NCBI RefSeq assembly: GCF_014645695.1
Contig: NZ_BMMF01000012.1
Coordinates: 62,001 to 126,000, forward strand
From: Salinarimonas ramus
Lineage (GTDB): Bacteria > Pseudomonadota > Alphaproteobacteria > Rhizobiales > Beijerinckiaceae
Direction: 5' to 3'
Length of the DNA: 64,000 nucleotides
This document shows positions 17,761 to 27,193 of the stretch, one piece after another (the first letter of the stretch is position 1; each line of letters starts with the position of its first letter). The translations under genes and the position numbers were made by a program. The notes beneath the pieces are model-generated. The model did no database searches, was not told the DNA's origin, and was given only the letters and a program-made list of their open reading frames with translations.

Positions 17761-18171
17761 TCAGCCCGCCTGCGCGCCGTCGAGCTTGCCGTCGATCTTG
17801 CCGTCGATCTTGCCGTCGACCTTGGCGGGGCTCAGCGCCACCGATTCGCCGCAGCCGCAGGCCGAGGTCTGGTTGGGGTTGTTGAACACGAACTGGGCCG
17901 AGAGCCGGTCGACCTTGAAGTCCATCTGCGTGCCCAGGAGGAAGAGCACCGCCTTGGGGTCGACGAAGACCTTGGCGCCCTTGTCCTCGACGACCTCGTC
18001 GCCCGGCTCCGGGTTCGCAACGAGGTCCATCACGTAGGACATGCCGGCGCAGCCGCCGTTCCTCACGCCGACACGCAGGCCCTCCACGGGCTTGTCCGAC
18101 TTGCCCACGATGGCCTTGATGCGTGCCGCAGCCGCATCCGTCAGCGTCACGACCTTGAGATTTCCAAACAT
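17761..18171 (-). CDS. A-type iron-sulfur cluster carrier with repeat tail
   Basis: IscA/SufA/ErpA-type carrier that delivers [Fe-S] clusters to apoproteins. The three ligand cysteines are visible in RNGGCAGMSY and ACGCGES, and DAAAARIKAIVGKS and GTQMDFKVDRLS match the fold. The domain is complete by about residue 115, and then a tail made of four DGK-type units (DGKIDGKIDGKLDG) follows, coded by a 12-bp tandem repeat. The ATG at 18171 has GGGAGAG upstream; the GTG at 18177 would add two residues. ErpA- versus SufA-type cannot be decided. Confidence 0.88.
   Translation of the reverse strand: MFGNLKVVTLTDAAAARIKAIVGKSDKPVEGLRVGVRNGGCAGMSYVMDLVANPEPGDEVVEDKGAKVFVDPKAVLFLLGTQMDFKVDRLSAQFVFNNPNQTSACGCGESVALSPAKVDGKIDGKIDGKLDGAQAG
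17776..17823. repeat. 12-bp tandem repeat, four copies, inside the Fe-S carrier gene
   Basis: Units GCCGTCGAGCTT, GCCGTCGATCTT, GCCGTCGATCTT and GCCGTCGACCTT start at 17776, 17788, 17800 and 17812. On the coding strand they encode repeated Lys-Ile/Leu/Val-Asp-Gly units near the C terminus, so copy-number slippage would keep the frame. Confidence 0.9.
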
Positions 18172-18288
18172 CCGCACTCTCTCCCACCGGGTTCAAGGCC
18201 CAGGCTTCGCGAGGGTTTCGCTCGGAAGATAGTCACGATCGGGGCCGAGGTCGAGGGAAAGAGGCGAGGTCGAGCCGCGCATCAGGAG

Positions 18289-19473
18289 TCATCCGAGCAG
18301 GCGTCCGCAGAACGGATAGGTCGTGAGGCGTTCGACGCCCGAGGGCGTGATCAGGAACTGGTCCTCCAGCTTCACGCCTTCCGCCTCGGCGGCCGCGCCG
18401 ATATAGCTCTCCACGCAGACGACCATGCCCGGCTCGAAGGCGCCCTCGAACGTGTACGGCACGCCCTCGAACGCGTGCGGGACGTACGGGTATTCGCCGC
18501 ACAGGCCCAGGCCGTGGGCGAGGCAGTAATAGCCGTGGCCGCGATGCTCGGCGGGGACCGGCCAGGCGCGGCGCGCGAAATCCTCGTAGGCGACGCCCGG
18601 GCCCAGGAGGGCGGCGTTGTGCTGGAGCTGCTCGTGGGCGCGGCGGTAGAACGCCTTCTGCACGGGCGAGGCCGGCTCGTCCCCGCACAGGAAGGTGCGG
18701 GAGAAATCGACGGCGTAGCCGAGATAGCCCAGCGCGTCCGTGTCGAAGCACACGAGGTCGCCCGCGCACATGCGCCGCGCCCCGGCTTCCTGGAAATAGG
18801 GGAACGTGCGCGGGCCGGACTGGAAGAGGCGCGTCGAGACGAACTCGCCCTGCGTCGCGATGAGGTGGCGGTGAAACAGCGCCCAGACCTCGACTTCGCT
18901 CGCGCCCGGGGCGATGCCCGCCTCGAGATCCGCCGCCGCCGCCTCGACGCGGCGCACGGCCTCGCGCATGGCTTCGAGCTCCGGCGCCTGCTTGATCCGG
19001 CGCGCCTCGACGAAGATCGCGGTGGCGTCCCCGAGCGTGAGCCCCGCGGCGCGCAGCGCGTCCGTGACGGGCGGGTCGAAGCCCTCCACGGCGAGGCGAC
19101 CGTCGGCGCCGTGGCGACGGCAGGCCGCCGCGACCTCGTCGGCGAAGGCGGCGGCGGCGCGGCCGTAGTGCGCCCCGGCGAGAGCGTTGACCCCCGGCGC
19201 GACGCGGACCTCGTCGACGGCGGTCGTGTCCCCGACGAGGTGCTCGCAGCCGGCGAACTCCCACAGGATCGTCGGTCCCTCGGCGAAGACGAGCACGAAG
19301 CGGAACGGCCCCATCAGCGAGAACACGGTCATGTTCCGCGCGCCGCAGGCATAGAGGATGTCGATCGGGTCCGACGTGAGGAGAGCGGGGACGCCGAGCC
19401 GGGCCATGGTCTCGCGCAGCCGTCGCGCCCGTGCGTGCGCGAGGGCTCGTTCGTCGATGCTGGTTTCGCTCAC
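18289..19473 (-). CDS. M24-family metalloenzyme, DddP-like
   Basis: Pita-bread-fold protein of 394 residues. The metal ligands D244/D246, D256, H320, E355 and E370 are all present (FDTDALGY, AVDFSRT, CLAHGLGLC, VCVESYIG, VKLEDQF). Segments such as STRLFQSGPRT, YFQEAG and FDTDALGYLGYAVDFSRT closely resemble DddP, the M24-like DMSP lyase, but the Asp that follows the His motif in DddP is Gly here (G326). A peptidase, creatinase-like hydrolase or a DddP relative with other chemistry is more likely. The GTG at 19473 with GGGAGCG upstream fits the family start; the frame stays open to 19728. It is divergent from the ABC transporter operon. Confidence 0.8.
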   Translation of the reverse strand: MSETSIDERALAHARARRLRETMARLGVPALLTSDPIDILYACGARNMTVFSLMGPFRFVLVFAEGPTILWEFAGCEHLVGDTTAVDEVRVAPGVNALAGAHYGRAAAAFADEVAAACRRHGADGRLAVEGFDPPVTDALRAAGLTLGDATAIFVEARRIKQAPELEAMREAVRRVEAAAADLEAGIAPGASEVEVWALFHRHLIATQGEFVSTRLFQSGPRTFPYFQEAGARRMCAGDLVCFDTDALGYLGYAVDFSRTFLCGDEPASPVQKAFYRRAHEQLQHNAALLGPGVAYEDFARRAWPVPAEHRGHGYYCLAHGLGLCGEYPYVPHAFEGVPYTFEGAFEPGMVVCVESYIGAAAEAEGVKLEDQFLITPSGVERLTTYPFCGRLLG

Positions 19474-19915
19474 GATGCGCTCCCGTCCTCGTCCATTGCG
19501 GCGCTGCGCGCCTCGGGGGAGCTTGAACGCGACGGGCCGGGCGCTGACAAGCGCGGTGTTCTGCGCGCGAACGGCCGGCCTCGCGCTCGGTGGATTTCCA
19601 CGAGTGCGAGATGCGGACAGGCGTGCGTCGCCGATCGCCCGGGTGCGGAGAGGTTCGTCCGGGAGCGGCATCGCGTGCGGCGGCTCACACGTCTCTTGGC
19701 CGGCGTACCATGATGAATGAGCGAGCATCCGCCACCTTCACACGATCTCGCAGCTCGTTTGCGAACACTTGTGCGAAAAATGGCTTGCGTTTGCGGCGCA
19801 GCTGCGCAGCATAGTTCGTGACGTGGGTGCTCTTTGGCCGCAGCCGAGCCGCTCGCGAGACGACGAGGACCCGCTCGAGAGCGCCCCCACGCAGACCTGC
19901 CCAGAGGAGACGACG
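19474..19915. other. Divergent control region between M24 gene and ABC operon
   Basis: This 442-bp stretch has no convincing gene. It holds a lower-GC core (about 19735-19815) with a perfect 12-bp palindrome GCGCAGCTGCGC at 19796-19807 and several TTGCG repeats (near 19758, 19785 and 19790), a likely site for a regulator of both divergent units. No regulator gene is adjacent. Promoter hexamers were not clear. Confidence 0.4.
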
Positions 19916-21127
19916 ATGCACCCGACGAGCTTCGAGAATCGTCTGCGCCGCCACGCGGCGCGCAACCCGCTCAGAGACATGGGGCTGCGCTCGGCGGGGA
20001 TGACGCGCCGCGCGCTCCTCGGCTCGATCGCCGCCGCCGGCGCGCTCGCCGCGACGGGCGGCTCGCGCGCCTTCGCGCAGGAGCGCCCGCTGAGCCTCCT
20101 CACCTGGGACCCCTATACGGATCCGCGCCTCGTCGACATGTGGCAGCAGGAGACCGGCGGGCAGATCCGCTCGGAGATCCACATCTCCGACCCGACCTCC
20201 GTGAACCGCCTGCGCGCCGGCGAGACCGCGGTGTGGGACTTCGTGAACCTCAACAACCCGTGGGCCCGCGAGCAGCTCTGGCCCGAGCAACTGATCCGCG
20301 ACCTGCCGCAGGATCGCTTCGAGCCGCTCTACGCCCAGATGAAGGAGAAGTTCGCACCGCCCTACAAGTGGGCCATGAGCAAGGACAGCGAGCATCTGCT
20401 CGGCGTCGTGCAGCGCTACGAGACCTTCGACTTCGTGGTCAACTCGGACGTGATCTCCCCGCAGCTCGCCAAGGACGAGGGCTGGGACCTGTTCAACAAT
20501 CCGGACTTCGCGGGCCGCTACGGCATCCTCGCCTACGAGGACTGGAACGTGATGGACATCTGCATGGGCGCAGGCATCCATCCCTTCAAGGAGAAGACCG
20601 CGGCCGACCTCGAGACGTTCGGCGAGACCGCGATGCGCTGGTGCACCAACGCCAAGCTCGTGACGACGGACTTCGTGCAGCTCAACCTCGCGATCCTCAA
20701 CGGCGACATCGACCTCTACTTCACGGGCGGCACCTACACGACCTCCTCGGCGCGCATGGAGGGGCTCTCGAACCTGCATGCGGTGACGCCCGCGCGCGGT
20801 CCCGCCGACGGCAAGGGCGGCATCAACTGGATCGAGCTGAACTCGGCGGTGAACAATCCCGATCCGCACCCGCGCATCCTCGACTATCTCGAGTGGATCA
20901 CGACGCCGGACGCGGCCTGGATCGTTTCGCACGGCAACGGCAACCTGCAGCCCGTCTCGCAGATGTCGCAGCCCGAGCTGTTCTCGCGCTACACCGCGGA
21001 GGAGCTCGACGCGCTGCAATGGGACGAGTTCGACGAGCGCATCGCCAACGCGGTCGAGTTCGACATCGTGCCCCAGTACGATGCGCTCTACGACCTCTAC
21101 ACCAAGGCGATGCGCGCCCGCTCGTGA
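19916..21127 (+). CDS. ABC transporter substrate-binding protein, PotD-like, Tat-exported
   Basis: Extracellular solute-binding protein (403 residues) of the spermidine/putrescine type. The N terminus holds a twin-arginine signal, TRRALLGSIAAAGALAATGG (about residues 29-48), with likely cleavage after AFA, followed by LSLLTWDPYTDPRL at the start of the mature protein. The start at 19916 is supported by AGAGGAGA; an open frame reaches 19769. It is the first gene of a six-gene operon with importer and amine-handling enzymes, which suggests a cationic amine or related nitrogen compound as ligand; the ligand itself is not known. Confidence 0.85.
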   Translation: MHPTSFENRLRRHAARNPLRDMGLRSAGMTRRALLGSIAAAGALAATGGSRAFAQERPLSLLTWDPYTDPRLVDMWQQETGGQIRSEIHISDPTSVNRLRAGETAVWDFVNLNNPWAREQLWPEQLIRDLPQDRFEPLYAQMKEKFAPPYKWAMSKDSEHLLGVVQRYETFDFVVNSDVISPQLAKDEGWDLFNNPDFAGRYGILAYEDWNVMDICMGAGIHPFKEKTAADLETFGETAMRWCTNAKLVTTDFVQLNLAILNGDIDLYFTGGTYTTSSARMEGLSNLHAVTPARGPADGKGGINWIELNSAVNNPDPHPRILDYLEWITTPDAAWIVSHGNGNLQPVSQMSQPELFSRYTAEELDALQWDEFDERIANAVEFDIVPQYDALYDLYTKAMRARS

Positions 21128-21150
21128 GCGTGAGCCAGGAGAGCCCGCGC

Positions 21151-22278
21151 ATGTCCGACCGGACCGGTCCCGGCTTCGCCCCCGCCCGCGATGCGACTGC
21201 GCAGGAGCAGCTGTCAGTGGAGCAGCCGGCGCTCGCGCTGCGCGGCGTCACCCGCGCCTTCGGGGCGAGCCGCGCCGTCGATGCCGTCGATCTCGAGATC
21301 CGGGAGGGCGAGTTCTTCACGATCGTCGGCCCCTCGGGCTCGGGCAAGTCGACGCTGCTGCGCATGCTCGCCGGCCTCGACCGGCCGACCGCGGGCGACA
21401 TCCTCCTGCGCGGCCGGCGCGTCAACGACGTGCCGGCCAATGCCCGCCCCACCGCCATGGTGTTCCAGTCGCTCGCGCTGTTCGACCACATGAGCGTGGG
21501 CGACAACATCGCCTTCGCGCTCAAGATGCGCGGCGTGGCGCGGACGGAGCGGCTCGAGCGCGCGCGGGGGCTGCTCGACGTCGTGCACCTGCCGGCGTCC
21601 TATCTCGACAAGCCGGTGACGCAATGCTCCGGCGGCGAGCGCCAGCGCGTGGCGCTCGCCCGCGCGCTCGCGTCGGACCCCGACATCCTGTTCTTCGACG
21701 AGCCGCTCTCGGCGATCGACAATCGGCTGCGAAAGCTCCTGCAGGTGGAGATCAAGGAGCTGCACCGGCGCACGGGAAAGACCTTCGTCTACATCACCCA
21801 CGCGCTGGAGGAGGCGATGGTGATGAGCGATCGCGTGGCGCTCATGCGCGCGGGAAAGATCGTGCAGGTCGCCCCGCCACTGGAGATCTACGACCGGCCG
21901 ACGAGCCGCTTCGTCGCCGAGTTCATGGGCGAGGTGAACGTCTGGTGCGCCGTGCGCGAGGCGGGCGGCGTGGCGCTGCCGGAGCTGGGCCTCGCCTTCC
22001 CGGGAGAGACGCTGCCGCAGGCCGAGGGATTGCTCGTCGCGCGGCCCGAGAAGCTCGCGATGCTGGGGGAGGGGGGCGGCGCGCAGGCGATCGTCGCGGG
22101 CACGATCGTCGACGAGTTCGTGCTCGGCTCGCGCAAGCAGATCCACCTGCGGCCCGACGGCGACGCGTCGCGCCCGATCGTCTTCGGCGAGATTCCGGCG
22201 ACGCCGGACGCGCCCGCCCCCGGCGCACGGGTGCGGCTGGGTCTCGCCTTCGCCGATTGCCGCTTCGTGACGGAGTGA
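21151..22278 (+). CDS. ABC transporter ATP-binding protein, PotA-like
   Basis: ATPase of the importer, 375 residues. Walker A GPSGSGKST (about 68-76), Q-loop VFQSLALF, signature CSGGERQR, Walker B ILFFDEPLS and the switch His in YITHALEEA are intact; a C-terminal TOBE region follows (about 275-375). The ATG at 21151 is used; a GTG at 21124 just after the binding-protein stop would add nine residues. It lies between the binding protein and two permeases. Confidence 0.9.
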   Translation: MSDRTGPGFAPARDATAQEQLSVEQPALALRGVTRAFGASRAVDAVDLEIREGEFFTIVGPSGSGKSTLLRMLAGLDRPTAGDILLRGRRVNDVPANARPTAMVFQSLALFDHMSVGDNIAFALKMRGVARTERLERARGLLDVVHLPASYLDKPVTQCSGGERQRVALARALASDPDILFFDEPLSAIDNRLRKLLQVEIKELHRRTGKTFVYITHALEEAMVMSDRVALMRAGKIVQVAPPLEIYDRPTSRFVAEFMGEVNVWCAVREAGGVALPELGLAFPGETLPQAEGLLVARPEKLAMLGEGGGAQAIVAGTIVDEFVLGSRKQIHLRPDGDASRPIVFGEIPATPDAPAPGARVRLGLAFADCRFVTE

Positions 22279-22282
22279 GGCC

Positions 22283-23137
22283 GTGGCGTCGCTCGATCCC
22301 CGCAAGGCCGGCCCGCTGGCGATGGCGCCCGTCGCGGCGCTCCTCGTCGTCGGCTTTCTCGTCCCCCTCGTCCTCGTCGCCTGGCTGAGCCTGATGCCGG
22401 AGCGGACCTTCGGCCTCGACGCGGGCCTGACGCTCGCGAACTACGCGACGGCGTTCGAGGACGGCTATATCGTCCCGCTCGGCTGGTCGCTCTTCTTCGC
22501 GGCGGCGACGACGGCGATCTGCCTCCTCGTCGCCTGGCCGATGGCGAAGACGCTCGCGCGTCGCGGCAGCGCCTTCGCGCTCGTGGTGACGATCCTGGTC
22601 GCGCTGCCGATCTTCGTCTCGGAGAGCGTGCGCCTGTTCGGCACGGCGCTCTTCCTGATGCCGCGCGGCGGCATCCTGGCGGGGAGCCTGAACGCGCTCT
22701 TCGGCTTTCAGGTCGGCTCGATCCTCTACACGAAGACAGCGACGCTGCTCGGCCTCGTCTACGTCTACCTGCCCTTCGCGCTCTTCCCGATGATCCTCGG
22801 CCTCTCGCAGGTGCCGCGCGACCAGGTGGAAGCCGCCCGCGATCTCGGCGCCTCGCGCTGGCAGGTGCTGCGCGAGGTCGAGCTACCCAACGCCATGCCG
22901 GGGCTGCTCATCGGCGGGCTCCTCGTCTTCGTCCTCGCCTTCGGCGCCAACACGGAGGCCAACATCCTCGGCGGGCAGTCGGTGGCGGTGATCACGAAAT
23001 CCATCGACCAGCGCTTCAGCTACGCCCAGGACTGGCCGCTCGGCTCGGCGCTGACGATCCTGGTCTGCGCGATCACGGCCGCCGTGGTCTTCCCGGTGCT
23101 CGAGCGCATCGACCTCGACAGGCTGCTGCGGCGATGA
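22283..23137 (+). CDS. ABC transporter permease, PotB-like
   Basis: Inner-membrane permease of 284 residues with six predicted transmembrane segments. The EAA loop that docks the ATPase is seen in QVEAARDLGASRWQVLREVELP (residues about 181-202). The GTG start lies 4 bp after the ATPase gene stop. The stop overlaps the next permease by 4 bp (ATGA). It is paired with the PotC-like permease in a heterodimeric channel. Confidence 0.9.
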   Translation: MASLDPRKAGPLAMAPVAALLVVGFLVPLVLVAWLSLMPERTFGLDAGLTLANYATAFEDGYIVPLGWSLFFAAATTAICLLVAWPMAKTLARRGSAFALVVTILVALPIFVSESVRLFGTALFLMPRGGILAGSLNALFGFQVGSILYTKTATLLGLVYVYLPFALFPMILGLSQVPRDQVEAARDLGASRWQVLREVELPNAMPGLLIGGLLVFVLAFGANTEANILGGQSVAVITKSIDQRFSYAQDWPLGSALTILVCAITAAVVFPVLERIDLDRLLRR

Positions 23138-23994
23138 GCGCGCGCCCCGAGACCGAGCCGGGCCTGCGGCCGCGGCAGCTCTTCACGGCGCTCGTGGTGG
23201 TGCTGCTCTACCTGCCCATCGTGAGCGTGGTCCTCGCCTCCCTCGCCAACACCCGCTACCTGATCTTCCCGCACCGGGTCTGGACGCTCGACGCCTATGC
23301 GGAGGCGATCGGCCAGTACACGACGGCTCACCTGCATGCGACGTCGTTCAAGATCGCGCTCGTCGTCGCGCTGATCTCCGTGGCGCTCGCGATCCCCGGA
23401 GCGCTCGCCTTCGCGCGCTATCGCTGGCGCGGGCGCCGGCTCTACCAGCGCGCGATCCTGCTTCCCGTGTTCTTCCCTCAGCCCGTGCTCGGCCTCGCGC
23501 TCCTCGTCGCGCTCTCCGCCGCCGGCATCGTGCCGGACTGGCGCACGGCCGTGTTCGCGCATCTCGTCTGGGTCGTGCCCATCGTCACGCTGGTGATCTC
23601 GATCCGCCTCTACGGCTTCGACCCGGCCCAGGAGGAGGCGGCCTACGATCTGGGCGCGACGCGGCTGCAGGCCTTTCGCGAGGTGACGCTGCCGGCGATC
23701 GCACCCGGCATCGTCTCGGGCGCGCTCTTCGCCTTCCTGCTCTCGTGGTCGAACCTGCCTTTGTCGATGTACACGACGGGTGCGGACACGACGCTGCCGG
23801 AATGGCTCTATTCGCGCATGGCGACGAACTACTCGCCGCAGGTGCCGGCGATCGCCGTGCTCTCGGTGGCCGCGAGCGCGCTCGCCGTCGTCGCCGTGCT
23901 CTTCCTGCGCGCGCTGCGCCGCGCCGTCGGACGCCGCAGGACCACGAGCTCCGAGGCGTCCACCCTCGCTCATCCAGCACGAGCCACGCCATGA
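23134..23994 (+). CDS. ABC transporter permease, PotC-like
   Basis: Second permease, 286 residues, six hydrophobic segments. The EAA loop is QEEAAYDLGATRLQAFREVTLP (about 167-188). Start is fixed by the ATGA overlap with the upstream permease, and the end overlaps the next gene in the same way (23991-23994), tying the importer to the downstream enzymes. Confidence 0.9.
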   Translation: MSARPETEPGLRPRQLFTALVVVLLYLPIVSVVLASLANTRYLIFPHRVWTLDAYAEAIGQYTTAHLHATSFKIALVVALISVALAIPGALAFARYRWRGRRLYQRAILLPVFFPQPVLGLALLVALSAAGIVPDWRTAVFAHLVWVVPIVTLVISIRLYGFDPAQEEAAYDLGATRLQAFREVTLPAIAPGIVSGALFAFLLSWSNLPLSMYTTGADTTLPEWLYSRMATNYSPQVPAIAVLSVAASALAVVAVLFLRALRRAVGRRRTTSSEASTLAHPARATP

Positions 23995-24644
23995 CGATCG
24001 CAGCGACGACCGCCATCACCCGCGACGCCCCATACGAGCGCGCCTCCACCGCGCTCCTCCTCGTCGACATGCAGCGCATCTTCGCCGAGCCGGGGCTCGA
24101 CCCCGCCCATCCCGAGATGGGCGCCGAGCATCCCTTCTACCGGACGCTCGCCGAGCGGGTGATCCCCAACCAGGTGGCGCTCCTCGACGCCGCGCGAGCC
24201 GCGGGTGTGCAGGTGATCCACACGATCATCCAGGCGCTGACCGAGGACGGGCGCGACTGCTCGCTGGACCACAAGCTGTCGGGCATCGTCGTGTCGCGCT
24301 CGGCGCCGGAGGGCGCCATCATCGATGCGCTGGCGCCGGTGACGAACGAGATCGTGCTGCCGAAGACCTCGTCGGGCGTCTTCAACTCGACGAACATCGA
24401 CTACGTGCTGCGCAATCTCGGCATCCGCACGCTGATCGTCGCGGGCATCGTCACCGACCAGTGCGTCGACATGGCCGTGCGCGACGCCGCCGATCGCGGC
24501 TACCTCGTCACCTGCGTCCGCGATGCCTGCGCGACCTACACGCAAGCCCGCCACGAGGCCGCGCTCGCCGCCTTCGGCGGCTATTGCTGGATCGCGGACA
24601 CGCGCACCGTCCTCGCCCGCCTGGAGGCCCTGCGCCATGCCTGA
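23991..24644 (+). CDS. Isochorismatase-fold cysteine hydrolase
   Basis: 217-residue hydrolase of the isochorismatase-like superfamily, which includes amidases such as nicotinamidase, biuret hydrolase and ureidoacrylate hydrolase. The catalytic triad is complete: D26 (LLLVDMQR), K125 (VLPKTSSG) and C158 (TDQCVD), with a cis-peptide-type IVTDQ segment before the Cys. The Cys makes amide hydrolysis more likely than true isochorismatase action. Its position after the permeases and before a glutamine-synthetase-like gene (8-bp overlap) points to processing of the imported nitrogen compound. Confidence 0.85.
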   Translation: MTIAATTAITRDAPYERASTALLLVDMQRIFAEPGLDPAHPEMGAEHPFYRTLAERVIPNQVALLDAARAAGVQVIHTIIQALTEDGRDCSLDHKLSGIVVSRSAPEGAIIDALAPVTNEIVLPKTSSGVFNSTNIDYVLRNLGIRTLIVAGIVTDQCVDMAVRDAADRGYLVTCVRDACATYTQARHEAALAAFGGYCWIADTRTVLARLEALRHA

Positions 24645-25983
24645 TGCCGCCATGGAAAGCGCGTTCCGGCCGATGCCGCTGACGGCCCTCGTCACCACCG
24701 ACTATGCCGGCATCACCCGCGGCCGCGCGATCCCGACCGCGACCTACGAGGCCGATCCCGCGCGCGCCTCGACGGGCTGGGTGCCGGCGAACCTGTCGCT
24801 CACGCCCTTCGACGTCATCGCCGATCCGAATCCGTGGGGCTCGCGCGGAGACCTGCGCCTGAAGGCGGACCCGCAGGCGCGCTACCGCACGACGATCCCG
24901 GGCGCGCAGACGCCGTTCGACTGCGTCATGGCCGACATCGTCGCCCTCGACGGCGCGCCCTGGCCGCCCTGCGCGCGCGGTCTCCTGAAGGCTGCGCTCG
25001 CGGATCTCGAGGCCGAGAGCGGGCTTCGCCTCGTGTGCGCCTTCGAGCACGAGTTCCAGATCCTCGGCGCCGGCTGGGCGCCGGCGCCCGCCTTCGGGCT
25101 GTTCGCTCTGCGTCGTGCCGATCCGCTGGGCTCCGTCCTCGCCGCCTGCCTGGAGGAGGCCGGCATCGCGCCGGAGACGATCATCGCCGAATACGGCCGC
25201 GACCAGTTCGAGATCACGAGCGCGCCGGCCGACGCCCTCGTCGCGGCGGACCGCGCGGTGGCGACCCGCGAGATCGTCCGGGAGGTCGCCCTGCGCCTCG
25301 GCCTGCGGGCGAGCTTCGCGCCGAAGACCGCGGTGGAGGGCGTCGGCAACGGCGTGCACGTGCACATGAGCCTCGTCCATCCGGACGGGCGGCCGGCGAG
25401 CTTCGACCCCGCGCGCGAGGGGCGGCTTTCGGATTCCATGGGCGCCTTCCTGGCCGGCATCCTGCGCCACGCGCCGGCCCTCGTCGCGCTCACCGCACCG
25501 GCGCCGATCTCCTACCTGCGGCTCGCGCCCCATCACTGGAGCGCGGCCTGGACCTGGCTCGGCGACGCCGATCGGGAGGCGACCTTGCGCATCTGCCCGA
25601 CGACGACGATGGGCGGGCGCGATCCCGCGCGGCAGTTCAACGTCGAATACCGCGCCGCCGACGCCTGCGCCGCGCCGCACCTCGCGCTCGCCATGCTCGT
25701 GCGTGCCGGGATCGAGGGCATGCGCGCGAGGCTGCCGACGCCGCCGATCGTCGATACCGATCCAGCCACCCTGAGCGACGCCGAGCGCGCCAGCCTGGGT
25801 CTCGCCCGCCTGCCGGGCTCCCTCTCGGACGCGCTCGCGGCTCTCGAGGCCGATCCCGTCGCGGCGGGCTTCCTGCCGGAGGCGGCGCTCGAGACCTATC
25901 TCGGCATGAAGCGCGCGGAGATCGCGATCGCGGGCGAGACGCTGGACGAGGCGCTCTGCGCACGCTACGCCGCGATCTACTGA
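24637..25983 (+). CDS. Glutamine-synthetase-family gamma-glutamyl ligase
   Basis: 448-residue protein of the glutamine synthetase fold, of the size of gamma-glutamylpolyamine synthetases (PuuA/GlnA3-type) and not of housekeeping GlnA. Metal and ATP-binding motifs are visible: the Glu pair in CAFEHEFQ, NGVHVHMSLVHPDG, and the region RQFNVEYRAADACAAPHLALA late in the protein. The reaction is expected to be ATP-dependent glutamylation of an amine. The start overlaps the hydrolase gene by 8 bp. The substrate should be the imported amine or its hydrolysis product; this is inference from the operon. Confidence 0.85.
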   Translation: MPDAAMESAFRPMPLTALVTTDYAGITRGRAIPTATYEADPARASTGWVPANLSLTPFDVIADPNPWGSRGDLRLKADPQARYRTTIPGAQTPFDCVMADIVALDGAPWPPCARGLLKAALADLEAESGLRLVCAFEHEFQILGAGWAPAPAFGLFALRRADPLGSVLAACLEEAGIAPETIIAEYGRDQFEITSAPADALVAADRAVATREIVREVALRLGLRASFAPKTAVEGVGNGVHVHMSLVHPDGRPASFDPAREGRLSDSMGAFLAGILRHAPALVALTAPAPISYLRLAPHHWSAAWTWLGDADREATLRICPTTTMGGRDPARQFNVEYRAADACAAPHLALAMLVRAGIEGMRARLPTPPIVDTDPATLSDAERASLGLARLPGSLSDALAALEADPVAAGFLPEAALETYLGMKRAEIAIAGETLDEALCARYAAIY

Positions 25984-26008
25984 GGCGAGCACGCGGGAGA
26001 GCGGCTGG

Positions 26009-26755
<747 letters not shown>

Positions 26756-26769
26756 GAGGCGCGGAACGA

Positions 26770-26802
26770 GAACGCCCCGGACCGCGCGCGGCCGGGGCGT
26801 TC
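26770..26802 (+). terminator. Terminator of the ABC/amine operon
   Basis: GAACGCCCCGG (26770-26780) pairs perfectly with CCGGGGCGTTC (26792-26802) and can be extended by ACGAG/CTCGT with one bulge. It is 14 bp after the last gene of the operon. The following bases are only weakly T-rich (TCCTCGTC). It may also serve the small gene that converges from the right. Confidence 0.75.
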
Positions 26803-26857
26803 CTCGTCGGCTTGGACGGGCGTGGGTCGCCCGATCAAGGATCGCGGCGTGCGCCGC

Positions 26858-27193
26858 TCACTCCCAGACGACCTCGTTGTTGCGCACCGTGATCGTCGAG
26901 GCGCTGCAATAATCGACCGGCTCCTCGAAATAGGTGCCGTCGGAAAATTCCATGCGCGTCAAGACGCTGCAATCACCCTTGTCGGTTCCGAAATCCATGA
27001 TGAAGGTTTCGCCCGGGGCGACGATCTCGTCGAGCCAGTTATGGCTCCAGGATCCACCTTCTCGGGTCGCGAAGTTGAGGATGTTGGCGTTCGATCTATT
27101 GACCAGATCGAATTTCCATTCCGTCGCGGACGTCGGAGCGGAGGCGAAGACCATCATCGATGAAACACAAACGGCCAGGACCGATGCACGCAT
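26858..27193 (-). CDS. Small secreted protein of unknown function
   Basis: 111-residue protein with a clear signal peptide (about 1-23, cleavage after TSA) and a mature domain of about 88 residues that is rich in aromatic residues and Asp/Asn and has two cysteines (GDCSV, VDYCSAS) able to form one disulfide. I do not recognise the domain. Codon use and GC content are lower than those of the neighbours. It ends toward the ABC operon and is divergent from the MHYT-GGDEF-EAL gene. GGGTATCCCCC lies upstream of the start instead of a good ribosome site. Confidence 0.65.
   Translation of the reverse strand: MRASVLAVCVSSMMVFASAPTSATEWKFDLVNRSNANILNFATREGGSWSHNWLDEIVAPGETFIMDFGTDKGDCSVLTRMEFSDGTYFEEPVDYCSASTITVRNNEVVWE

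Noticed and set aside
17776-17823. CRISPR-like or regulatory repeat
   Set aside because: The units are contiguous, 12 bp long, without spacers and in frame with the Fe-S carrier gene.
18289-19473. Naming the M24 gene dddP (DMSP lyase)
   Set aside because: The catalytic Asp of DddP is replaced by Gly, and the neighbours point to nitrogen compounds, so only a DddP-like label is given.
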